A DNA stretch of 64,000 nucleotides from LZORAL124-50-18 sp051208045 (GTDB taxonomy: Bacteria; Pseudomonadota; Gammaproteobacteria; Pseudomonadales; Oleiphilaceae): positions 35,787 to 99,786 of the forward strand of contig JBPJFY010000013.1 in assembly GCA_051208045.1 (NCBI GenBank). Direction: 5' to 3'. Below, piece after piece: positions 25,821 through 33,643 of this stretch (the stretch's first letter is position 1; each line of letters begins with the position of its first letter). The position numbers and the translations under genes were made by a program. Under the pieces are notes generated by a model, which was not told the origin of the DNA, did no database searches, and saw only the letters and a list, made by a program, of their open reading frames with translations.

Positions 25821-27008
25821 GTGCGCATAGGGATTGTCGCGGGGGAAGCATCCGGGGATATTTTAGGCGCTGGCTTGATTGAAGCGATTCGCAAACAGCA
25901 TCCGGAGGCTGAATTCGAAGGCATTGGCGGCAGTGCCATGATTGCTCTGGGTATGGAGAGTCTGTTCCCGATGGAACGCCTCTCTGTCATGGGACTGTTT
26001 GAGGTTTTGCCGCGACTTTTCGAGTTGATTGGTATTCGAAGAAAACTGTATCAACATTTTACACAGAATCCGCCAGACTTGTTTGTCGGCATCGACTCGC
26101 CAGACTTTACGTTAGGACTGGAAGGGAAGTTACGTCGCCAGGGGATAAAAACCGTCCACTATGTCAGTCCGTCTGTGTGGGCGTGGCGTCAGAAGCGCAT
26201 TTTTAAAATTGCTAAATCTGTCGACCTCATGCTCACGCTGTTCCCGTTTGAAGCGCGCTTTTATAAAGAGCACCAGGTTCCTGTGAGGTTTGTGGGTCAT
26301 CCGCTGGCAGATCTGATTCCTTCCGACGTATCTAAATCACAAGCACTCAGCGAATTGTGTGCACGTCATCAGTTGGTGGTGGGCCAGAATGAGCCGGTGG
26401 TTGCGCTGCTCCCAGGCAGTCGCAGCGGAGAGATTCATTATTTGGGTAGCGTGTTTCTTCAGGCTGCCCGGCAGGTACACAGGCAATCTCCCAACGTCCG
26501 CTTTCTTTTGCCGTACGTGAACGAGGCAAGAAAGGCACAGATTATTCAAATGATTCAGGCGGAAGCAAGTGATTTACCCATTGATCTGGTTGAGGGCGAC
26601 TCTCGCACGGTGATGGCCGCAAGTGATGTTATCTTGCTGGCCTCCGGAACGGCGACGCTGGAGGCTATGTTGCTGAAGAAGCCCATGGTTGTAGCCTACC
26701 GAATGTCTGCGATTACCTTCTATATCATGAGTAAGCTCATGAAAGCACCCTACATAGCTCTGCCAAACCTGTTGGCGAATAAAGCGTTGGTGCCTGAGTT
26801 GATACAAGCGCAAGCCTCGCCTGACAATCTCGCCCGGGAAGTGTTGGTTCGTCTGAATGATGAAGAAAAGCGCAAAGCACTGCATCAGCAGTTTGCACAA
26901 ATACACGACAGCTTACGCCGTGGCGCGAGCGAAGAGGCAGCCAGTGCGGTATTGGCTTTGATTGGGGAAACCAGTGAAAACGCGGAGCGTGACCATGCCG
27001 GAGCGTAA
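25821..27008 (+). CDS. lpxB: Lipid-A-disaccharide synthase
   Basis: LpxB, a GT-B glycosyltransferase of family 19, joins UDP-diacylglucosamine to lipid X. The 395 residues begin with a GTG start and IGIVAGEASGDILGAGLIEAI, the GEASGD signature. FVGIDSPDFTLGLEG, HYVSPSVWAWRQKRIFKI, LLPGSRSGEI and LASGTATLEAML follow. GGGAGG lies before the start. The product is a peripheral inner-membrane enzyme in characterised relatives. Confidence 0.97.
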   Translation: MRIGIVAGEASGDILGAGLIEAIRKQHPEAEFEGIGGSAMIALGMESLFPMERLSVMGLFEVLPRLFELIGIRRKLYQHFTQNPPDLFVGIDSPDFTLGLEGKLRRQGIKTVHYVSPSVWAWRQKRIFKIAKSVDLMLTLFPFEARFYKEHQVPVRFVGHPLADLIPSDVSKSQALSELCARHQLVVGQNEPVVALLPGSRSGEIHYLGSVFLQAARQVHRQSPNVRFLLPYVNEARKAQIIQMIQAEASDLPIDLVEGDSRTVMAASDVILLASGTATLEAMLLKKPMVVAYRMSAITFYIMSKLMKAPYIALPNLLANKALVPELIQAQASPDNLAREVLVRLNDEEKRKALHQQFAQIHDSLRRGASEEAASAVLALIGETSENAERDHAGA

Positions 27009-27010
27009 CG

Positions 27011-27613
27011 ATGGATGATACGCTAGTCATTCCTTACCGAGGTCATCTCCTGGCTGGCGTCGATGAAGTGGGGCGGGGACCGCTTGTTGGCGCTGTGGTG
27101 ACGGCAGCTGTGATCTTGGATCCAGCGCGACCTGTGTCTGGTTTGGCTGATTCCAAGAAGCTCAGCGAAAAAAAGCGCGAAGCGCTTTTTGATGAAATTG
27201 TGGAAAAATCGCTGTGTTGGGCAGTGGGGCGCGCAGAACCGGCAGAAATTGATCAAATCAATATTCTGCAGGCAACCCTGCTGGCCATGTCCCGTGCAGT
27301 GGATGCTCTGGCCATTCAGCCGGAGTTTGTGGTTGTGGACGGGAATCGGCTACCTAAACTGGGTATGCCGGCGCAGGCGATTATCAAGGGTGATGGGCGA
27401 GTGGAAGCGATCAGTGCCGCATCGATTGTTGCCAAAGTGACGAGAGATCGGGAAATGGCGGATCTTGATCGGCAGTACCCTGAGTATGGTTTTGCGGCGC
27501 ACAAAGGGTATCCTACGAAGGTGCATATGGAAGCGATTCAAACGCATGGCGTCTGTGGCCAGCATCGGCGGTCCTTCAAACCGGTTCGTGAAGCGTTGAA
27601 TGTGCCCCGGTAA
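27011..27613 (+). CDS. rnhB: Ribonuclease HII
   Basis: RNase HII removes ribonucleotides from DNA and RNA primers. The 200-residue protein opens with AGVDEVGRGPLVGAVVTAAV (catalytic D18 and E19), then LADSKKLSEKKREALFDEI, VVVDGN (third carboxylate), ISAASIVAKVTRDREM and YGFAAHKGYPTKVH. ATG 27011 lies three bases after the lpxB stop. It is the last gene of the superoperon before a bidirectional terminator. Confidence 0.97.
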   Translation: MDDTLVIPYRGHLLAGVDEVGRGPLVGAVVTAAVILDPARPVSGLADSKKLSEKKREALFDEIVEKSLCWAVGRAEPAEIDQINILQATLLAMSRAVDALAIQPEFVVVDGNRLPKLGMPAQAIIKGDGRVEAISAASIVAKVTRDREMADLDRQYPEYGFAAHKGYPTKVHMEAIQTHGVCGQHRRSFKPVREALNVPR

Positions 27614-27624
27614 CTCTTTGGCAC

Positions 27625-27653
27625 AAAAAAAGCCGCAGAGTGCGGCCATTTTT
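27625..27653 (+). terminator. Bidirectional terminator between rnhB and fdxA
   Basis: GCCGC (27632-27636), AGAGT, GCGGC (27642-27646) form a GC-rich stem flanked by a seven-A run on the left and CATTTTT on the right. It can end both the plus-strand lipid A operon and the convergent fdxA transcript. Confidence 0.8.
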
Positions 27654-27687
27654 CTGGTGTCTTTTTGACAAGTGAGAGATCTGAGGG

Positions 27688-28011
27688 TTAGCGCGCCAGA
27701 TCCTTTAACTTGCCCTCAACGCCATCCCATTCTTCCGCGTCCGGTAACGCATCTTTCTTCTCTGTGATATTGGGCCATGTTTGGCACAGCTCAGCGTTGA
27801 TCTCGATGAACTGTACCTGATTTTCGGGCAGCTCGTCCTCCGAAAAGATGGCGTTTGCGGGGCATTCAGGTTCGCACAGAGCGCAATCAATACACTCATC
27901 AGGATCGATTACCAGAAAGTTCGGACCTTCATAGAAACAATCAACTGGGCACACCTCAACACAATCGGTGTATTTACACTTGATACAATTCTCGGTAACC
28001 ACAAATGTCAT
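27688..28011 (-). CDS. fdxA: Seven-iron ferredoxin FdxA
   Basis: This is a 107-residue [3Fe-4S][4Fe-4S] ferredoxin of the pseudomonad/azotobacter FdI type. It has the start TFVVTENCIKCKYTDCVEVC, CPVDCFYEG, and the second cluster DECIDCALCEPECP, giving nine cysteines (C9, C12, C17, C21, C25, C40, C43, C46, C50) in the expected spacing. The C-terminal extension (NITEKKDALPDAEEWDG) is also typical. Its linkage to mutS is conserved in Pseudomonas. The electron partner is not indicated. Confidence 0.95.
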   Translation of the reverse strand: MTFVVTENCIKCKYTDCVEVCPVDCFYEGPNFLVIDPDECIDCALCEPECPANAIFSEDELPENQVQFIEINAELCQTWPNITEKKDALPDAEEWDGVEGKLKDLAR

Positions 28012-28117
28012 CGGTTTGATCCCTGTTTAGTGAATAGTGTGGCGTATTTTAGGCATACAGTACCCGTCAGGCAAGCCCGGGGTGTCAATTCTCACAATTT
28101 TCGGCGTAAAGCAGACA

Positions 28118-30733
28118 TCAATACGCCGAGTTTTTCAGCGTACCCTGAAGCTCGTAAAGCAAATCGAGAGCTTGTCTGGGTGTGAGATCATCCAGAGACT
28201 TGTCCAGAATACGCTGTTCGACAGCCGTGGGTTCCAGGCCGTAAAACATATCTGCCTGTAATGCACAGGTTTTACTGTTTTGCGGTGTCGCGACGGTGTC
28301 CAGCGCACTGGTCACGTTGTTTTCCTGGCTATTTTCCAACCGAGACAGTTGTGCTTTAGCTGCTGTGATGACGGTCGCTGGCACACCCGCCAGGCTGGCG
28401 ACTTGTAGACCATAACTCTGGCTTGCTGGGCCTTCATGCACCGAGTGAAGAAAAATAATCCGGTCGTCATGCTCCGTCGCGGTCAAATGTACGTTAGCCA
28501 CATTGCTCAGCTGTTCAGGCAGTGAAGTCATTTCAAAGTAGTGCGTGGCAAACAGTGTGAAGGCGCGGACCTGTGTCGCCAAATGTTCAGCGGCAGACCA
28601 GGCCAAAGAAAGACCGTCAAAGGTACTTGTTCCTCTGCCGACTTCATCCATGAGGACCAGGCTGAATTCAGTCGCGTTGTTGAGGATATTGGCGGTTTCG
28701 GTCATCTCCACCATAAAGGTTGATCTGCCACCGGCCGTGTCGTCTGAAGCACCCATTCGGGTAAAGATGCGATCTATCGGGCCAATCACCGCCCGATTCG
28801 CGGGTACAAACGCCCCCGTATAGGCTAATAAGGTAATCAAGGCGACCTGTCGCATGTAGGTGGATTTTCCGCCCATATTGGGGCCGGTGATCACCAGCAG
28901 TCGGCGCGCTTCGTCAAGGTGAAGGTCATTGGGAACGAAGGGGGTGTTGATTAACTGTTCAACCACCAGGTGACGACCCTCCTCGATCAGAATGCCGGCT
29001 TCACTGGTCAGTTCCGGGCAGGTCAGGTGCAGCGTCTGTGCTCGTTCGGCGAAGTTACTCAGCACATCCAATTCGGCGAGTGCGGTTGCGCTTTCCTGAA
29101 GGGCTAACAGCTCCTCATTCAGCGCCTCCAACAGATCTTCGTAGAGTGCTTTCTCCCGGGCGAGCGCTCGGCTCTTGCTGCTCAGGGCTTTATCTTCAAA
29201 CTGTTTGAGTTCGGGCGTGATGAATCGCTCGGCATTTTTGAGTGTTTGGCGGCGAATGTAGGCTGTGGGGGCTTCAGCGGCTTGCCCCTTGCTGATTTCT
29301 ATATAATAGCCGTGGACTCGGTTAAAGCCGACTTTAAGACTGGACAGACCTGTCTGTTCACGCTCCTGGGCTTCCAGTTTGAGTAGAAATTCACTCGCGT
29401 TTTCGCTGATCTCTTTCAGTTCGTCCAGCTCTGTGTCAAATCCGGTGCGTATTACGCCACCATCGCGTATGACGACGGGTGGGTTGTCAACGATGGCCCG
29501 TTCAAGCAGGTCAGCGAGGACAGGAAATTCGCTCAAGCGTTCACTGAGCCGTTTTACATGCGCATCCGCCAGCGGTGCCAGTAGCTGCTGCATTTGGGGC
29601 AGGAGGAGGAACGTATCCCGCAGCCGGGCGAGATCTCTGGGTCGGGCGGATTTGAGTGCAACGCGAGAGAGAATGCGCTCCATGTCACCGGACTTACGAA
29701 AGATCTCCTGTAAACTTTCGTAGTTGTACTCATGCATCAATACCTTTACGGCGTTCTGCCGCTGGTGTACGGTCTGGGTGTCTCGCAACGGGCTGTTCAG
29801 CCACCGAATCAATAACCGGCTCCCCATGGGGGTGGTCGTTTTGTTCATAGCCCAGGCCAGCGTATGGCGTGTTTCTCCTTTTAGATTGGTATCTATTTCC
29901 AGATTCCGTCGGCTGGCCGCATCAATGATGACATTGCTTTCCCGGCGTTCCCGTGAGAGCGCACGAATATGGGGAAGCGCCGTGCGTTGGGTTTCACGCA
30001 CATAGTCGAGCAGACTGCCTGCGGCCGCAATGGCCAGCGGTAAATTGTCACAATCAAACCCGCTGAGGTCGCGTGTGCCAAACTGCTGGCAAAGAGTGCG
30101 CGTGCAGGAGTCCAGATCAAATTGCCACGGCGGGAGTCGCCGTATGCCGGGGCATTGAATCAGCTCTTCATACGGAAAGTCATCTGAGATGAGCACTTCT
30201 ACAGGAGAAAAACGCTGCAGTTCACTTGCCAGCCCCTCTTCTCCCTGAATTTCAAGAACGGTAAACCGACCGCTGCTGAGATCCAGCACGGCAAGCCCAA
30301 AGGATGATTCGTGATGATGAACGCAGGCGATGAGTGCATCCCGGTTGTCGTCGAGAAAAGCTTCGTCTGTCAGTGTACCGGGCGTGATGATGCGCACCAC
30401 CTGCCTTTCAACAGGGCCTTTGCTGGTAGCGGGATCGCCAATTTGTTCGCAGATGGCAATGGAAACCCCAAGGCGAACCAGTCGGGCAATGTAGTTTTCT
30501 GCGGCGTGGTAGGGGACACCTGCCATTGGTATGGGAGCGCCACCCGCCTTTCCGCGTGCGGTGAGCGTAATGTCCAGCAGTTCCGCTGCTTTTTTTGCAT
30601 CGTCAAAAAAGAGTTCGTAAAAATCCCCCATGCGATAGAACAGCAGCTCGTTTGGGTGCTGTTTTTTGATGGACATGAACTGAGCCATCATCGGGGTCAT
30701 GGCTTCTTTTTTAGGGAGGGCAGGTGAGGTCAT
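28118..30733 (-). CDS. mutS: DNA mismatch repair protein MutS
   Basis: MutS recognises mispairs and starts repair. The 871 residues contain the mismatch-contact motif in RMGDFYELFFDDA, connector, lever and clamp regions, the ATPase with Walker A GPNMGGKS (residues 617-624), Walker B LVLMDEVGRGTSTFDG and the C-terminal dimerisation helix ending ELQGTLKNSAY. The length is normal for MutS. It is divergent from recA. An inverted repeat CGGCGTA/TACGCCG (28102-28128) straddles its stop codon. Confidence 0.98.
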   Translation of the reverse strand: MTSPALPKKEAMTPMMAQFMSIKKQHPNELLFYRMGDFYELFFDDAKKAAELLDITLTARGKAGGAPIPMAGVPYHAAENYIARLVRLGVSIAICEQIGDPATSKGPVERQVVRIITPGTLTDEAFLDDNRDALIACVHHHESSFGLAVLDLSSGRFTVLEIQGEEGLASELQRFSPVEVLISDDFPYEELIQCPGIRRLPPWQFDLDSCTRTLCQQFGTRDLSGFDCDNLPLAIAAAGSLLDYVRETQRTALPHIRALSRERRESNVIIDAASRRNLEIDTNLKGETRHTLAWAMNKTTTPMGSRLLIRWLNSPLRDTQTVHQRQNAVKVLMHEYNYESLQEIFRKSGDMERILSRVALKSARPRDLARLRDTFLLLPQMQQLLAPLADAHVKRLSERLSEFPVLADLLERAIVDNPPVVIRDGGVIRTGFDTELDELKEISENASEFLLKLEAQEREQTGLSSLKVGFNRVHGYYIEISKGQAAEAPTAYIRRQTLKNAERFITPELKQFEDKALSSKSRALAREKALYEDLLEALNEELLALQESATALAELDVLSNFAERAQTLHLTCPELTSEAGILIEEGRHLVVEQLINTPFVPNDLHLDEARRLLVITGPNMGGKSTYMRQVALITLLAYTGAFVPANRAVIGPIDRIFTRMGASDDTAGGRSTFMVEMTETANILNNATEFSLVLMDEVGRGTSTFDGLSLAWSAAEHLATQVRAFTLFATHYFEMTSLPEQLSNVANVHLTATEHDDRIIFLHSVHEGPASQSYGLQVASLAGVPATVITAAKAQLSRLENSQENNVTSALDTVATPQNSKTCALQADMFYGLEPTAVEQRILDKSLDDLTPRQALDLLYELQGTLKNSAY

Positions 30734-30796
30734 AAGCTAGCAGATTATCTTCCGTGTGGATACTAGGGAAACTACGTATTGTATTTGGTTTATTGG

Positions 30797-30825
30797 TTGT
30801 GTTTTAATGCTGTTCAAATATACAG
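30797..30825 (+). promoter_or_regulatory. recA promoter with LexA box
   Basis: CTGTTCAAATATACAG at 30810-30825 fits the gammaproteobacterial LexA consensus CTG-N10-CAG. It overlaps a candidate -10 TATACA (30819-30824), which is paired over 16 bases with TTGTGT (30797-30802). LexA bound here would block recA transcription until DNA damage. The LexA box is a strong call; the -35/-10 pair is less certain. Confidence 0.85.
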
Positions 30826-30844
30826 TCTTTTTAATTGATGGCTT

Positions 30845-30899
30845 ACCGTTTATGCGACGTAATGTGTCGCTCCATCGCGTAAGATGTTGCCATAAACGG
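30845..30899 (+). other. Structured 5' leader of recA
   Basis: ACCGTTTATG (30845-30854) can pair with CATAAACGG (30891-30899), and inside it GCGAC (30854-30858) can pair with GTCGC (30866-30870). With a transcription start just after the LexA box, the recA mRNA would have an untranslated leader of about 165 bases, long for a recA gene. Function is not known. Confidence 0.4.
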
Positions 30900-30995
30900 G
30901 TATGTCGCCATAAGCAAGTAATCGTAAAGCACTGTCGTTGAAAATAACGCAGTGGATACCCAGAATCACGTTAATGATATGAGAGGTTTGAGTTG

Positions 30996-32027
30996 ATGGA
31001 TGATAACAAAAAGAAAGCCTTAAGTGCGGCACTTTCGCAAATTGAGCGGCAATTTGGTAAAGGGGCCATCATGAAGATGGGCGACCAGCCCCTGGAGAAA
31101 ATACCATCCGTTTCCACAGGCTCACTCGGTTTGGATGTGGCCCTCGGGATCGGCGGTTTGCCCTATGGTCGAATTGTCGAGATCTACGGGCCTGAGAGCT
31201 CTGGTAAAACCACGCTGACGCTTCAGGTGGTCGCAGAGGCTCAGCGGCAAGGTAAAACCTGTGCCTTTATTGATGCCGAACATGCGCTGGACCCTATCTA
31301 TGCAGAAAAACTCGGCGTCAATGTGGATGGTCTTCTGGTTTCGCAGCCGGATACCGGTGAGCAGGCACTGGAGATTGCCGATATGCTGGTGCGATCCGGT
31401 GCGGTGGATGTCATCGTAGTGGATTCGGTGGCTGCCTTGACGCCGAAAGCAGAAATTGAAGGTGAAATGGGGGACTCACACGTAGGGCTCCAGGCGCGTT
31501 TGATGTCTCAGGCCCTTCGTAAGATTACGGGGAATGTAAAAAATGCGAATTGTCTCTGTATTTTTATCAACCAGATCCGAATGAAAATTGGGGTTATGTT
31601 TGGCAATCCGGAAACGACGACCGGGGGAAATGCGTTGAAGTTTTATGCATCAGTTCGCCTGGATATTCGACGAACCGGTGCGGTGAAAGCCGGTGATGAG
31701 GTCGTTGGAAACGAGACACGCGTGAAGGTGGTGAAGAACAAAGTTGCGCCGCCGTTCAAGCAAGCAGATTTTCAGATACTTTACGGCACGGGTATTTACC
31801 GCATGGGCGAAGTCATCGATATGGGTGTAAAGCTGGGCCTGGTCGATAAGTCAGGCGCCTGGTACGCCTACCAAGGGAATAAAATAGGGCAAGGCAAGGC
31901 GAATGCTGCCAAATATCTGGAGGATAATCCGGAGGTTGCTGCGGAGATTGAAGGTCAGATTCGGGAACAGCTGTTGCCTGAAACGAAGCCCAATGAAGAG
32001 GCTAAGGTCGATTTGATTGAGGCTTGA
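30996..32027 (+). CDS. recA: Recombinase RecA
   Basis: RecA forms filaments on single-stranded DNA for recombination and triggers LexA cleavage. The 343 residues include Walker A GPESSGKT (65-72), VDSVAALTPKAEIEGEMGD (loop L1 region), FINQIRMKIGVMFGNPETTTGGNALKFYASVRLD (L2 and MAW signatures), and an acidic C-terminus. An in-frame TTG at 30993 directly precedes the preferred ATG; AGAGG lies nine bases before the ATG. Neither recX nor cinA, frequent recA neighbours, is next to it. Confidence 0.98.
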   Translation: MDDNKKKALSAALSQIERQFGKGAIMKMGDQPLEKIPSVSTGSLGLDVALGIGGLPYGRIVEIYGPESSGKTTLTLQVVAEAQRQGKTCAFIDAEHALDPIYAEKLGVNVDGLLVSQPDTGEQALEIADMLVRSGAVDVIVVDSVAALTPKAEIEGEMGDSHVGLQARLMSQALRKITGNVKNANCLCIFINQIRMKIGVMFGNPETTTGGNALKFYASVRLDIRRTGAVKAGDEVVGNETRVKVVKNKVAPPFKQADFQILYGTGIYRMGEVIDMGVKLGLVDKSGAWYAYQGNKIGQGKANAAKYLEDNPEVAAEIEGQIREQLLPETKPNEEAKVDLIEA

Positions 32028-32063
32028 ACTTTACGCTACAGTGAGTCATAACTATTATCGTAC

Positions 32064-32101
32064 CCGCAGTCGACAGCGTTGAAATAGGCGCTGTCGTGCG
32101 G
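32064..32101 (+). other. Hairpin downstream of recA
   Basis: CCGCA (32064-32068) plus CGACAGCG (32071-32078) pair with CGCTGTCG (32089-32096) plus TGCGG (32097-32101), giving 13 pairs with a two-base bulge and a ten-base loop. No T-tract follows, so it is unlikely to be an intrinsic terminator. It may protect the 3' end of recA mRNA or mark processing. Confidence 0.5.
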
Positions 32102-32154
32102 ATGCGGAACGTTGATGGTAGAGACGCATTTGATGTAGCGATAAGGGGAAGAGG

Positions 32155-32337
32155 ATGCTGAAGTGGTTGATAGCGGTGCTGGTGATCGGTGGATTTGTCT
32201 ATTGGTTACGCGCCGGGAAGCGTGGCCGGGAGATTATTGATCCGGAAGTAAAAGAGCTGGACCAAAAACGATTTTATGTTACACCGCCTAGTAAAGATGA
32301 TTCCCCGCCCGATGATCATGAGGGTACCAAGCTATAA
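32155..32337 (+). CDS. Small single-pass membrane protein downstream of recA
   Basis: The 60-residue product has an N-terminal hydrophobic helix (LKWLIAVLVIGGFVYWL, residues 2-18), a basic stop (RAGKRGRE) and a polar C-terminal tail rich in P, D and K. It should insert with the tail in the cytoplasm. AAGGGGAAGAGG immediately upstream is a strong ribosome binding site. It occupies the position that recX has in many relatives, but shows no similarity to RecX. The family is not recognised. A plus-strand terminator is found only at 32429, inside the next, convergent gene. Confidence 0.7.
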   Translation: MLKWLIAVLVIGGFVYWLRAGKRGREIIDPEVKELDQKRFYVTPPSKDDSPPDDHEGTKL

Positions 32338-32346
32338 TGGGTGCTT

Positions 32347-32745
32347 TTATCTGCTGATGAGGGCGAAGTACGAGGCCGGTGAATGTGCCAGTGCTGCGCC
32401 AACAATGTAAGCAAATACCGCGAGAGCTCCCACAAAACAGACAACTTTTTGCTGTTTTGTGGGGGCTTTTTTTAGTGCCAGATGCCCGAGAATTATGTAA
32501 GCGATTAAGGCAAAGACCTTGGCGGTGAGCCAGTCATGGACAAGCGGGTATTGGTGAATTTCAATCGCCAGAGCGATTGCGCTGCCCAGGAGAAATGTGT
32601 CCACCGTATGAGGGGCGATTCGGAAAAATCGCTTCTCAAGCCTCGCCGGGGCGAGTGCAAGCAACAGGCCGCGAGTGATGAAAAGAGTGAGTGTCAGCAG
32701 AACGCAGCCAACATGAACAGTTTTCAGAAAGAGATAGTAGGACAT
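32347..32745 (-). CDS. SirB2 family membrane protein
   Basis: The 132-residue integral membrane protein has four hydrophobic helices. It begins YYLFLKTVHVGCVLLTLTLF and contains RIAPHTVDTFLLGSAIALA, matching the SirB family. That family was named from a Salmonella invasion-gene regulator locus, but its molecular role is unknown. It starts eight bases after the PilZ gene on the same strand, so the two are likely cotranscribed. Its 3' half contains a perfect inverted repeat that works as a terminator on the opposite strand. Confidence 0.85.
   Translation of the reverse strand: MSYYLFLKTVHVGCVLLTLTLFITRGLLLALAPARLEKRFFRIAPHTVDTFLLGSAIALAIEIHQYPLVHDWLTAKVFALIAYIILGHLALKKAPTKQQKVVCFVGALAVFAYIVGAALAHSPASYFALISR
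32429..32473 (+). terminator. Intrinsic terminator of the recA strand embedded in sirB2
   Basis: CCCACAAAACAG (32429-32440) and CTGTTTTGTGGG (32452-32463) are perfectly complementary over 12 bases with an 11-base loop. GGC and seven T (32467-32473) follow on the plus strand. No other terminator is seen after the small gene ending at 32337, so the recA-side transcript probably ends here, antisense to the sirB2 coding region. Confidence 0.8.
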
Positions 32746-32752
32746 AGGAAGG

Positions 32753-33175
32753 TCAGGCGTTTCTGACCTTCATTTGGTATTGTTCATTGTAGAGGCTTTC
32801 GATACGAGAGAGCGCATTGTCTTCTTCGCGAGAGTAATGCCTGCTATCGGTGCAATAGTTGAAAATCATGCCGTAGCGGCGACGGCCATTGACCCTCTGT
32901 ACACTGGATACAGTGGCACGAATATTCGACTGACAGATGTACTTCCCCTGGAAGTCCAGGCAAACCTTATCACCAGCGCGATAAAACTCTTCACACTCCA
33001 GTGCGATGCCGTATCGGTTAATATCAATACACTGCGCTTCCACCGGTCGGTAGAACACATTGAGAAAGCCCGATTTTCGAACCGTTATCCCCAGACACGG
33101 TGCCGAATGTCGCGCTTTTATCCGTCTGTCGGATTCGCGTAATCTTTGAAAGCGAGTAAAAGTGCATTCTTTCAT
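32753..33175 (-). CDS. PilZ domain protein
   Basis: The product has about 140 residues with the c-di-GMP binding PilZ signatures: an N-terminal RRIKAR (RxxxR-type) after SD, the second motif CIDINRYGIALEC (D/N-x-S/N-x-x-G form), and GRRRYGMIF near the end of the barrel. PilZ proteins act as c-di-GMP effectors in motility, adhesion or polysaccharide control. ATG 33175 is preferred over a TTG at 33190, which has no ribosome binding site. Binding capacity is inferred from the motifs only. Confidence 0.82.
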   Translation of the reverse strand: MKECTFTRFQRLRESDRRIKARHSAPCLGITVRKSGFLNVFYRPVEAQCIDINRYGIALECEEFYRAGDKVCLDFQGKYICQSNIRATVSSVQRVNGRRRYGMIFNYCTDSRHYSREEDNALSRIESLYNEQYQMKVRNA

Positions 33176-33292
33176 ATGTTTGGTCGCCAATTAATCTATT
33201 TTTATTTGCAACGAATGTATATGAAGATTCCATTTTCAAAATCATCAGCCAGTGGCTGATACTGTTCCCAAACCCTGCCTATTCAGCGGCTT

Positions 33293-33418
33293 ATGCCGAA
33301 AAACCAAAAGGTTGGTAGTGCGATTTTTATTATATTTACTTCGCTATTATTGTTTTCTATTGTGTACACCGACGCTGGTCGGGTAATCCACTCAGCCCTT
33401 GTGGAAAGTCCAGGATAA
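33293..33418 (+). CDS. Candidate 41-residue membrane peptide
   Basis: A short frame, ATG 33293 to TAA 33416-33418, encodes a basic start (MPKNQKVGSA), one hydrophobic stretch (IFIIFTSLLLFSIVY, residues 11-25) and a short polar tail. It lies alone in the 468-base gap between the PilZ gene and the Lon-like gene. There is no convincing ribosome binding site (only AGCGG seven bases upstream), so it may be chance. It is listed because the topology is that of a real small membrane protein. Confidence 0.3.
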   Translation: MPKNQKVGSAIFIIFTSLLLFSIVYTDAGRVIHSALVESPG

Positions 33419-33643
33419 ATTTCCATGACGATCTGTGCACAACGGGGCCAAGTAGTGTATCGTTAGTCCATTAAAAAGTAAAAAGCGATTTTGATCGAAA
33501 TGAATTTCGCTTTGCGTACATTTGTATACTTTTTGTCTCACTTTGTCTGCGACGTGATTCAAACTTTTGTCTAATTGACTGTATTGTGTCTAAAAAAATG
33601 GCCATTTCTTTAAGTTTGAGCGTTTAGAAGTAGGAATCCCGAA
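33419..33643. other. Upstream region of the Lon-like gene
   Basis: This AT-rich gap holds a 14-bp palindrome CGAAATGAATTTCG (33496-33509) and TATACT (33525-33530), a possible -10 with no good -35. No heat-shock sigma-32 promoter was recognised. No other gene or RNA is seen. Confidence 0.35.

Noticed and set aside
28102..28128. Hairpin at the mutS stop as a mutS terminator
   Set aside because: The T-rich tract follows the hairpin on the plus strand, not on the mutS strand, so it is not a clear terminator for mutS.
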